The notes beneath the pieces were generated by a model that had not been told where the DNA came from, did not search any database, and was given only the letters and a program-made list of their open reading frames with translations. From positions 5,169,987 through 5,233,986 of the forward strand of contig OZ024896.1 in assembly GCA_964017195.1 (NCBI GenBank): a stretch of DNA of 64,000 nucleotides, written 5' to 3'. Each line of letters opens with the position of its first letter. Position 1 is the stretch's first letter. This DNA comes from Siderastrea radians. Its lineage: Eukaryota > Cnidaria > Anthozoa > Scleractinia > Rhizangiidae. Position numbers and translations under genes: made by a program. Positions 24,601 to 40,737 of this stretch are shown one piece after another.

Positions 24601-26828
24601 GGTACAGGAAAAAGCTTAGAAGACACTGAGGCTAATAAAATAGGCAACTAGTAACTTCAGAGAAACAACATCAGACAAGACTAATACTGTTAGAACATGC
24701 TAACCTACAGATGTACGGAGAAATGCCGAATGGATAAAACTATAATTACTGTACGAAGTTCATTACAAAGAAAAGTAGAGAAGACAACCAATATTGTACT
24801 AAGACAAACGCTGGAAAAACAAAACAAACATCTTATGAACTAATATCGTATGAACGTACCAAAGTAAAGGACTCGACTAATAGTGTACGAATGCACTGAT
24901 GTACCTCTCACGGAAAAGTCTGGAGAAACGTTCTGAAGACGACTAATATAATACGAAAGTACTAACGTATTGAGAAACGTTGCCAAGACAAGAATTAGTA
25001 TGGAGAAACGTTGAGAAGACGACACGAATATCATAGTAACGAAATGACATCCTTTCACAGACTAAGCATTAGTTTCTGTTCAGTAATGTTCAGTTTGCTT
25101 TTCATCCAGTTCTTCAGTGCTTTGAAATTTTTACTAGCCAAAATGGCTAGTGAAAGCTCAAAACCTACTAGCCAAAACTGAATTTCTACTAGTCTGTGAC
25201 TAGTTGGCTACTGTTAGTCTCAAGCTCTGTCAAAATACAGATGTTAATAAAGAGGTCATAAGGTCTACAAAAATTCATGTCAGATAGATACCAACAATGT
25301 TCACAATGCCACAGTTTGTGTCAATTTCGTCAAAAAGGACACCTTTGTGGGGACATCGTTAGTTGAAAATTTGCCAAAAAGCTGCTTCCTGGTTGCTTTT
25401 TGCCGACAAACTTGTTGCCAACATCTAGCAGATTTATAGCATCAGTTTTAAAAAGGTATCCTTAAAATTACAAGGTTTGTTAAAATTCAAACATTTCGAC
25501 ATCTAAGCTAAGAATTTTTGACTTGTTTTACCTAACTCTCCTAAACGTTTGTCACTCAATTGGTGAGATAAATATAATTCTGTTCCTTAGAATTGTTTAC
25601 AACATTAGCCTTAAAGCTTGCAGCAAATACACAGCAGTCGCTTAGCTATTACAGGTATTAAGGTACTTGACAGTCTTAGGCTTTACTGCCAGGGTCAAGG
25701 TGATATGGGTGAAGAATGACACTGGCAAGGAACCTGGGCACTGAAATGTGTGGTGGGCTAGTAGATTTTTCAAGCCCACTTGCCCAGTGGCTAGTGGCTC
25801 AACTCAACAGATGACAAACCCTATTAAAGGTTGTGAAATTACAAAAGGCACTTTTAGCACCAGCATTCAAGACTGATTGTTGCACATTAATTTGTTTTAA
25901 TCATTAATGATAATGTTTTTTAACTTCCAAGAATTCTGGGGGGCTCGAGCCCCCTTGCCCCTCCCCCTGCTATGGACCTGTGAGGTAATAGGAAACACAT
26001 TTGTCAGCTGATAATAGCAGTTACACATTCAAAACTCACCAAAATGAAACATCCGTCTGCATAAAATACACTGCAACATATTGCTGTGAATGGAAATAGG
26101 AACATGTTTATTTTTTAGAGAAATGTAACATCACTGTGCAGCAGGAAGAATTAATGTTGGTACTTTGTTTCCACATTAAACTGACCTGTCCTTTGTTCCA
26201 TTACAGTAACAAATCTCTTCCGTGGCTTCATATTCAGTTTCTTGTCCAGGATCTATCACCTGAAAATGGCATGCATCAGTGTTAGTGTTGTATGGTGATG
26301 CCTTCACTCGGGGAAAAAAACCATGTTGTTGAAAAACATGTCACTCTCCCACTAACTACTGTGAAACTCTTAATGACCCTCCTAGGGCTATCACTGCAGC
26401 TTTACTGTAAACTTTTTTTACCTCCTAGCTCCCCCCCCCCCCCCCCTTCAACCTTATTCTGTTCATTATTTAGTATTCTACCTTCATATAGAATTTCTAT
26501 CAATGGTGCATTACGCATTACGTAAATAATGACTTGACGTATGACGGAATTCGCAGAACTGATATGTAAAGAAATAAACGGAAAATAGTTTGGAGAATTT
26601 ATATTTCAAGCTTAATCCGCATGTTGCTGCTGAGGTGAATTCGGACCTCGTAGAATGCGCAAGGGAACACACAAAAAAGATGTATTAAGCTAAATTCATT
26701 TATTTGGTACAAGAATGGAGATGGGAAAGTAAGATACATTATATAAATGTCAGAAGAATAAACTGTGAACTGCAAAAGCTTAGTATCGGACAACGAAACC
26801 ATTCACCATATATTACCTCTTCCGCCAT
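10422..26828 (-). CDS. KAT14: KAT14 (CSRP2BP, ATAC-complex GNAT acetyltransferase)
   Basis: Coding exons in order of transcription: 26828-26817, 26259-26205, 19759-19645, 19478-19350, 18870-18725, 17720-17584, 17485-17392, 16981-16892, 16412-16341, 16176-16096, 15038-14935, 14501-14391, 13914-13807, 13611-13487, 12566-12448, 11411-11363, 10728-10422. Total 1,854 nt, 617 aa; human KAT14 is about 780. In other animals it is a GNAT-fold acetyltransferase subunit of the ATAC chromatin complex. Evidence: the C-terminal GNAT block with acetyl-CoA loop 'RRGGIG' (about 546-551), 'YLIQTCMGKDVTLHVS'-type strand, 'FFWPGIDLSECLQYPDFSC', 'SPYTSRILKPFIRRDY'; near the N-terminus a CxC..CAAC zinc-finger-like segment and 'GRKGYFRWREDICQFI' with 'KTSTWPSTIAG', as in the vertebrate N-terminal domain. 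Two borders are uncertain. Exon 2 can end at 26205 (donor gtaatg, in phase) or 26186 (gtcagt, out of phase). Exon 5 can end at 18725 or 18716, both in phase. Middle exons are Ser/Asp-rich and weakly conserved. Confidence 0.95.
11029..11276. mobile_element. Short hAT-like MITE
   Basis: The left end 'CAGAGCTGCAAATAA' is the inverted counterpart of the right end 'TTATTTGCAGCCCTG'. The flanks share GAAAGG (11023-11028 and 11277-11282). Inside, GTCCGAC/GTCGGAC phrases are inverted several times, so it can fold. CAG..CTG ends suggest hAT, whose duplications are usually 8 bp, so the target duplication may be eroded. It lies in the last intron of KAT14. Confidence 0.6.
11598..11682 (+). repeat. (TAA)n microsatellite
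   Basis: About 28 uninterrupted TAA units in a KAT14 intron. The following sequence (about 11683-12190) is unique-looking or old repeat DNA, with nothing I can name. Confidence 0.9.
13286..13420. repeat. Foldback MITE with GGGAAACCCCCACC ends
   Basis: The left arm 'tttctgggaaacccccacc' and the right arm 'ggtgggggtttcccagaaa' are perfect inverted repeats around a short AT-rich loop that contains a second inverted phrase, 'aatccaaca' / 'tgttgggtt'. It is entirely non-coding and sits in the KAT14 intron between the exons at 13611-13487 and 12566-12448. Confidence 0.8.
15606..15648 (+). repeat. (ACAG)n microsatellite
   Basis: Perfect tetranucleotide run in a KAT14 intron. Confidence 0.9.
18040..18610. 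repeat. Minisatellite with unit of about 60 bp
   Basis: The phrase 'tggactagcatcccatccag' with small variations recurs at about 18055, 18123, 18190, 18473, 18504 and 18570. Each is followed by a G-run, 'agtagtaatgctcctagtcac' and 'gggtaccctgtga'. A block of unrelated sequence (about 18215-18430) interrupts the array. It lies in the KAT14 intron between the exons at 18870-18725 and 17720-17584. Confidence 0.8.
20630..21072. mobile_element. Non-autonomous element with GGGGAGGCTCCGCCC inverted repeats
   Basis: 'tatacggggaggctccgccc' near 20662-20681 is inverted at about 21012-21035 ('gggcggagcctccccgtata'). The interior is built of degenerate 'gtatatgaaagggtaggg' and 'gaaaggggtacc' phrases. Outer edges end in G/C homopolymers. 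A one-ended relative occurs at about 62790-62930. Non-coding. Confidence 0.65.
21133..22110. mobile_element. hAT-like non-autonomous element rich in CGCGGGATTT phrases
   Basis: Left 'gggcttctgataattcgcgg' and right 'cgcgcgaaatttcagaagccc' are inverted. Both sub-terminal regions contain many copies of 'aatttcgcggg'. Flanks 'agtaaat' and 'actaaat' may be a decayed target duplication. No transposase is visible. Boundaries are approximate. Confidence 0.5.
22914..24131. mobile_element. Non-autonomous Mutator-like (MULE) element, 1,218 bp
   Basis: Terminal inverted repeats of about 130-140 bp begin 'tagactgc' and continue 'tagtctctaattttggcga'. A perfect 9-bp target duplication, GGGTGGAGG, flanks it (22905-22913 and 24132-24140). 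Long inverted repeats with a 9-bp duplication are the classic MULE signature. Each arm also has its own internal palindrome ('agtctctaattttggcg' versus 'cgccaaaaattagagact'). The centre has only short frames and no transposase. It lies in the KAT14 intron between 26205 and 19759. Confidence 0.8.
24360..25065. repeat. Degenerate minisatellite built on 'tatggagaaacgtt'
   Basis: Variants of 'gtatggagaaacgttgagaag' and 'gaagacaagactaatattgta' recur every 40-70 bases across the block, with heavy divergence. The flanks (about 22800-22890 and 25120-25210) share 'actagccaaaa' and 'ggctagtgag' phrases, suggesting this array and the MULE beside it sit inside an older repeat. Confidence 0.6.
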
Positions 26829-27150
26829 GTTGACATCCAACCCAACGAAGGCTTTCGAACCTCAATAATACAACAATTTTGATTGGGTAAGTGGGTCCAC
26901 CCGTCCGAATAAACCAATCAAATTTCTTCTTATATCATTAACCGTCCGCTTAGTAACCAAGCCTAGGAAGGAAGTGGGAAAAACCCAGTTTGTGCAGGAG
27001 TGAAATTTAATCGGAGCTATTTCCGCCAATTTTCTCTCTTCTTCTTGTGTTTTAGATGCTTTGGGAGTTATTACATGTTTTTTTGGTTACATAAAAAGGG
27101 ACAGATCCGATGACGTTTTGAATTACCATGGAAGTTTTTATACAAACACG
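26829..27150. promoter_or_regulatory. Probable bidirectional promoter between KAT14 and SYK-like genes
   Basis: KAT14 begins at 26828 on the minus strand. A strong donor 'cacg|gtgagt' at 27150/27151 on the plus strand is the best candidate for the first exon of the kinase gene. CCAAT-type boxes are visible on both strands (attggg near 26882, accaatca near 26932). No TATA box is obvious. The role is inferred from arrangement only. Confidence 0.45.
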
Positions 27151-29984
27151 GTGAGTAACTAACGTGATTGAAATCACACTGTCGATTTCGATTAAGTGGC
27201 GAATAATTTAGCTAGTTCCTTGATCGTAAACATAGTTTATAGGTTTATTTATCAAGATGACATGTCGATGTTTTCCAGACACTTCATGTAAACATAAGAA
27301 CTTCGCTGACACTTTCTGGGTTGCCTTCTTGCATGAGTGGATCTTTACAAGGAAGTAGCTTGGAAATCAAACTACAGTGTACGTTGTAGTTATAAGAGTG
27401 TAGTCTTCCAGTTTCCGACTTCCCTTTTGTAAGGTTTGTTAGAGACTGTATCATGTCTCAAGTCAGTGTTTGTGTTGTTTGATAAAACTGTGTTTTTTTT
27501 ATGAAACCGTAAATCTGTGATACCAAATATGTTGCTTTTCAAAAGAGAAAATGAAATACACTTAAGTTAATGCCTAGTAATCTCATCATCAGGAAATGAA
27601 CTTGGGTGCCTAGATAGTTGATAGGGGGCTTTGATGGATTCAGACATATATATTTAAACTTAAGGTTTTCACCAGTTGGTATATTTGGAAAAATGACAAT
27701 CACTTCCCAAGTTAGCCATTTGAGTTTTCCTCTTAGCTATGCGTGCTACATGATCATACATTTCTGTCCAACATGATTGTCGCACAAACTGTTTGGTGGC
27801 TAAACAGGCAAACACAACAAACAACCTTTATTGCACTGTGGTAGAATTACAAGGAATGAAATCTTTGTCAATGTTTGACCAAACATTCACAGTCCTGTTG
27901 GCAGAGGTGGCCATAAGGCAAAATGTTGGGAAATGTTTGAAAATAATTGATCTAGATCAAACATGGAAACCCATTTAAATGCAGGGTCGAGAGAGGTGGC
28001 TAAACAGTAAAACAGTCATGTTCTTTCAATGCAATGTTGGAAAAAAATGTTTGATCATTTAGCCAGGGCTTTAAATAGTTATTTCCCAAAATAGAGTTGA
28101 AATTGACCTCATAGCCAGTGAGGCATGAAGCTCTTAGTTCATATACATGCATGAAGGCATTTATAGACTTCTCCTGGATTATGAGAAATTCGTTACTTAC
28201 ATGTACCTAAATTGTCATCTTTTTTCGTGCGACCTCTCACACTGGTAGTATATGAGAAGGGAGCCAATCAAAGCAATTGAGCTGATAACTGAAGGTAAAT
28301 TGGCCACCATAATGAAATGATGAAAGTTAACATTTTGAGCAGAAGGCCTTTGCCCTTCTTTACGGTGGCCAAATTACGTTATCATCTCAGTTGATAAATT
28401 TTGTGTCACCTGGCCCTATCCCCCACCTGGGGGGAAGGAACCAAACTCACTAACTACCTTTGTGTTTCACTTCCCCACTGAGGCAACACCACAGTTTCTT
28501 TAGAAGCAAATCCCCTTGTTTATCAATCAAAGGAAGTGTTTGCAAAATTGCAGATGTAGTTTATTTATTAATAAGTTTGTGATTCTAGTGCCTTTCTATA
28601 TCAACTGAGCTATAAAGCCCATTCACTATGACATCCATTCCACTTACAGATATTAGAACCAATAAGAGACCTGCTCCCAACATACATAGTTATGAAGGCT
28701 TCATAGCTAGCTCAGTTGATAGCAAAGTGCACCAGTGTTGCAGAGTTCATTGATTTTATTCCGACCTGTTATCGCCTTGAAATCAGGCAAAAAAGGCATA
28801 TCATTCCCTTATTTAATAAATAAGCCATTACCGGCCGCGTGTTTTTTGATCGCTTCGCTAAATTAGCAGTTGGTAATAAACAACACCATGTGCAGTAGGA
28901 AACAACAATTTATAGGCTTGAAAAAGCAACACTCACTTGATCTAGAATAGTTAAATTTTCTAACTTTCGAATAAAATACACCAGTTGTCAATTAAGAATT
29001 AGCCAAAAATACAATCTCAAAGTCAAAATTTTGAAAATTTACGCAAGAGATTTCACATGTTGTCTCGTTTGTGAAATCAAACCACAACAGAGGATTTGTG
29101 TCTGTTTAGGTCAGATTACTATTTTTCGAAATTTGATGAACAAAGATTCACAGAAGAGGAGACAGTAAGCTTTTCTAAATAATACATTTATTACTACACC
29201 CCTTTATTCGCTTCTGAAAACCAAACGCATTCAATTCTTTCTTCAAGGAAGCTATGCGCAAGCGATTTCGCTCAATGTGCAAGTTATTTTGAAGAGCATT
29301 TACTCATGTGAACTGTGCACATTTTTCAAAACTTTTTCGAAAACTTTAAGAAATACAAAGAATCCTTCAATTAAGAAGTTATTTCAGTAAAAATTTACAA
29401 TCAAATGTGTAATTTACTCTACCGTAGACTCGTAGAAGTGCTTGAGCATTTCCCACAAAGTCCGCAGCTCAAAAAATCTCTTGCGATGGATTATTGTCCT
29501 TCGCTTTGTCAAAATGGCTGTTCGTCCTCGAAAGATGTTTTCTTCGCTCTAAAAGCTCTAAATTCCATCACTTAACTTGTCAAGTGTTCCTTAGAGCTTC
29601 TTCTTTCGACTTTTAAGTTTCAACAGGTAATCCTTCCTTCCGAGAGTGAGATATTGCCATCTTGAAAATTCACGCGTAAAGAGCACGGCAGCCATTTTGA
29701 GTGAAATGTGATCTTCTTGGAGAGTGACAAGAAGTCTTCCCTTCTAGGACCCCCTCAAGCATTCAAATATATGCGCAGAAGGTGGATTCTGATTGGTTGA
29801 ACATTCCCAAAGACAACTAGGACAAAAGGGGACCAAAAAAGCATTTCTAGGGGAGGCTGGGGCCAAAAGCGAACACGCACAAAATCAAGGCCGGCTCATG
29901 ATCAGGCCAGCACGGAAGTTAATGGGTTAATTGCTTACATAATTCATTTCACAATTATAATAAGTAAAGTATATTTGTAGAAAA
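27151..29984 (+). other. Probable first intron / 5' region of the SYK-like gene
   Basis: No coding exon is recognisable. It holds a hairpin repeat of the same family as 1160-1342 (about 28278-28402) and a tRNA-like repeat remnant at about 28715-28770 ('tagctcagttgatagc', 'tgcaccagtgttgcagag'). The remaining sequence is AT-rich without clear structure. Confidence 0.4.
28278..28402. repeat. Second copy of the foldback hairpin family
   Basis: The left arm 'gagctgataactgaaggtaa' plus 'attggccacc' pairs with the right arm 'ggtggccaaattacgttatc' plus 'atctcagttgat'. It matches the hairpin at 1160-1342 in both ends and core, with more divergence. Confidence 0.65.
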
Positions 29985-30077
29985 ATGGTCCTGATGTGTT
30001 TTGTACTAATGCTGGCATTTATGGCTTATCTCAAAGGATTTTGGAAAAAATTAAATGAAAAAAACCAAAATCAAGAA

Positions 30078-37240
<7,163 letters not shown>

Positions 37241-38480
37241 GTTCAAACACTGAGTTAAAGCTACCTTAAATGGGTGAAAATCCCCCGTCCCCTTTCCCTC
37301 CGAGAACAATTCCCCCATCCAAAAAATATCCCTAGTCCGATGCCTCTTCGTGCCAACTCCTAGACGCAGTAATCACTCCGATTATAAGAACCCGCTTCTC
37401 TCCCCCTCCCCGACACACTCCCCAAGATTACAGCTGGCATAGAGTTGTATTTGTAATTGAATATTAGAATCGGTTCGTTTGTGTGTCCGTGTTTTTACAA
37501 GTACCTATTATTTATGCAGCCACACAGAGCCAGTTAGAAGGCTTCTTGGCTGTAAATTTTACTTTTATTTCAGACTTGCTTGTATTACGGCCTCGCTTAC
37601 CGATAAAAAATCCTTGCTACGATTTGATGAGGGCTGCTTGGTTACACTGAAAATGAGCTAGTCCATTAACCCTTTAAGCTTCAATATCAAAATGCATGTT
37701 CTCCTAACTGTTGTCCATGTATTTCTTTAGGTACTAGTTGGGAGAATTTCAATAGACATCAAAACACTTACCTTTGGTGATCATTTCCCGATATGTTTCA
37801 TCACTGAAGTAGTAATGTTGTAAGGAGAAATTAGATGTTTGTCACTATTGGGGCTTAGAGGGTAAATCTTTGTGGTCGTTTTAAACCAGAACTAGGAGAG
37901 AGGCCTTTGATTCTAGTCTCTGTGATTTATAACTGTAGATAGATCGGCTAAATATTAAAACGATTTCAATCAGTCCACTCGCTTAGCGGCTGGCAGGAAA
38001 TTACCAAAAAATGACCCATCAGTGGGAACATTGTAATTAGGAATTTGTATATATCTTTTATAGATTTAGGTACTTTTATAAGCTGCTGATATTAGACAGT
38101 TAGTGCTGATATATTTAATGGCGTACTCTTTTGGGAGAATCGCGGCTATTCTTAATTCTAATTCCGCAGCAACCAACTCCGAGGAAACCAAAATCTTTTC
38201 TGAAAAAAACGCAATTCTGTGCACTATTTTTAAGTGTATTTTTTCCGGAATTGTCCTGAAAGACTTCGCCTTTAAACGTATTTTTTTGCAAGAAAAGAAC
38301 TTACCTTGCCACTCGCGAAAGTTTCCTATTTCTGCTACCTCACGTGCAGTTAGTCTGCCTGTTGCGTTTAGTTCTTTTTTTAAACTTTTTTCTTCAGATT
38401 TCTCAGCCAATCAACAGCCATTAGGCGCAAGTGCAATAAGTCAGCGCGTGGCTGCTTTGAGTTTTTCGTGCTCGCCTAAT
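37241..38480. other. 3' flank of SYK-like gene, with a TTAA-type repeat
   Basis: Probable 3' untranslated region followed by repeat DNA. A short dispersed repeat spans about 37667-37866. The stretch 38066-38531 has open frames on both strands without recognisable domains; it continues on the far side of the hairpin transposon at 39729 and is probably older repeat DNA. Confidence 0.4.
37667..37866. repeat. MITE-like repeat ending in TTAACCCTTTAAG
   Basis: Begins 'ttaaccctttaagcttcaat' and ends 'gggcttagagggtaa', with 'aaaatgcatgttctcctaac', 'ggtgatcatttccc' and 'gagaaattagatg' inside. Related copies lie at about 58756-58947 and 59575-59765. The TTAA-like edges suggest a TTAA-targeting family. 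Confidence 0.65.
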
Positions 38481-39735
38481 CACAGGTCACCCAAGCTCAC
38501 TCTGAGAGGAACGCATATAATAACCTGTTAATTTGTGCATATTTTATAAGTCGGCAAAATGTAAGAGTTTGTATGGAAAATGCAACTTAGACGCTCTAAA
38601 TACCATAAATGCAAAATAGTTCACAATATAAATGGTTCACCTTGTTTCTGTGTTGTATTAATTGCTATTTAACGGCTTTTTAGGGTGATTTGAAGCGTTT
38701 TGAGCGAGAATAAGCGTCTTTCTAATTTTTGCTCCCAATTAGTATTATAATATTATGCAAAGGTTGCACACTGATCTGCCATTTCAAAGCATACCTCTTT
38801 TCGCTAAATGAGGTATATTTCTTGAAATGCGCCATTTCCACTCACAAGTTCCTCAAACCTGAATGAATCCATAGTCGAAAAACAAATATACGCCGGAAAA
38901 GTTCCATCTTTTCCAACATTTTGTCACCATAAACGGCAGTATTTTGAGCTTCTTGTATAAGAAATCAAATGTCGGTATTCGACCGCCGACCTCTGCGCAC
39001 AAATATATGCAAATATGCTAATCTCATCTCGCTGTTCTCTTCTCACTGGCCAATTTGCACAATGGCGTGGACATGGCAAAAGCTACTGTGTTGGGGTGCG
39101 ACGTTTTATGTTTGAAGCGTGGCAATTTCTTCTTGCTCACCGTGCACGCCTCCCTGACACAGTAGATTTTGTCTTGTACGATTTATTTAGCATATTTCCA
39201 TATATTTGTGCGCAGAGGTCGGCGGTCGAATACCGACATTTGATTTCTTATACAAGAAGCTCAAAATATTGCCGTTTATGATGACAAAATGTTGGGAAAG
39301 ATGGAACTTTTCCGGCGTATAGTTGTTTTTCGACTATGGATTCATTCAGGTTTGAGGAACTTGTGAGTGGAAATGGCGCATTTCAAGAAATATAGCTCAT
39401 TTAGCGAAAAGAGGTATGCTTTGAAATGGCAGATCAGTGTGCAACCTTTGCATAATATTATAATACTAATTGGGAGCAAAAATTAGAAAGACGCTTATTC
39501 TCGCTCAAAACGCTTCAAATCACCCCAAAAAGCCGTTAAATAGCAATTAATACAACACAGAAACAAGGTGAACCATTTATATTGTGAACTATTTCGCATT
39601 TATGGTATTTAGAGCGTCTTAGTTGAATTTTTCCATACAAACTCTTATATTTAGCCGACTTATAAAATATGCAAAAATTAACAGGTTATTATATGCGCTC
39701 CTCTCAGAATGAGCTTGGGTGACCTGTGGCCTAAT
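38474..39735 (+). mobile_element. Hairpin (foldback) transposon copy 1, 1,248 bp plus 7-bp target duplications
   Basis: The element is 38481-39728, flanked by perfect 7-bp duplications GCCTAAT (38474-38480 and 39729-39735). Termini are CACAGGTCACCC...GGGTGACCTGTG. The two arms are about 540 bp each, inverted, around a spacer of about 167 bp (39021-39187). The arms differ from each other at several sites. A reading frame of 88 codons (39015-39281) crosses the spacer into the right arm. It has no known domain and is probably not a transposase. Confidence 0.9.
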
Positions 39736-40737
39736 TAAGGGATATTTACATTGATGCCGGTATGACGTCTATATTACACATCATGTATGTTTTCTATCAT
39801 TCCATTCTATTTTTTTTGTAACCATTTTGTGCCAGAGTGGGATTCGTGTAAACGCGGTATAGTTTTCATATGGCTGGCAAAGACAACATTTCAGTTAATC
39901 CTGGTTTTTACTGGCGACACAAGCGCACGTGTAAACGAAGAATCAGGGCTCTTGTGGTGAAAACGAGAGTATCACATGCATAAGCATAAACAGATGAACA
40001 AGCACCCTCGTTCCTCTTATCGTGTTTTCACAAGGAGGAACTGGATTTTTTTTACCCTTGTGCTTATATGCTTGTGCTTTGCTTGTGCTTAATTTTTCGC
40101 CTATACTTCCGTCACTACTGAAAAACCAGTCTTTCAAGGTTGGCAGACGTGTTCTTCTTTTCTTTGTTTGTGTTTTTCTCAATAACTTTTTTACAGTACA
40201 ACTAAGGTTTCGTTTTCGCGCTGACAGGGAAACAAGAGCAATCTTGCTTCCAAAAAAAATGTGTCCTCTTGCGCAGGTCGTAAAGGTACTCCCCAAAGTT
40301 CGATCTGCAACTTTTTCGAGTGGCAATGGGCGTGTGGTAATTGACCGAATGAATAGATTAATAGAGATATATATTTCAAGATTGTTACTCTTAAATAACA
40401 TAAAATGATAGTGATATTGTGATATTTAGGTAAATGAGAATTTAATTAATGAAAATTGCGAATCCTGCCTTTGCTTTTTTCGTTTACTTAAGTAAATAGA
40501 AAAGACTTACTGAAACCAAGAAACTCTCAATTGAATAATAAAGCTGGAAACGGAGGATTTTCTTGACTTTAACTTGCAGGAGCGTCTGCAAGTTTCTACA
40601 ACCGCCGACTAACATAAACTGGCTTAACGCCGATGCGCTTGATTTCTATATTCCTTCACTTTTACACAACGAACTTCTCAAGTCTGGGACCAGGTTGAGG
40701 TTGTTTAATTTTCCGTATACCGGTACAGTATATATTG

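Noticed and set aside
38066..38531. Overlapping frames on both strands (114 and 142 codons)
   Set aside because: Each is the shadow of the other, with no domain and no splice context; the sequence resumes beyond the hairpin transposon as if it were old repeat DNA.
39943..40408. 152-codon minus and 128-codon plus frames
   Set aside because: Mutually overlapping, no recognisable domain, compositional bias only.
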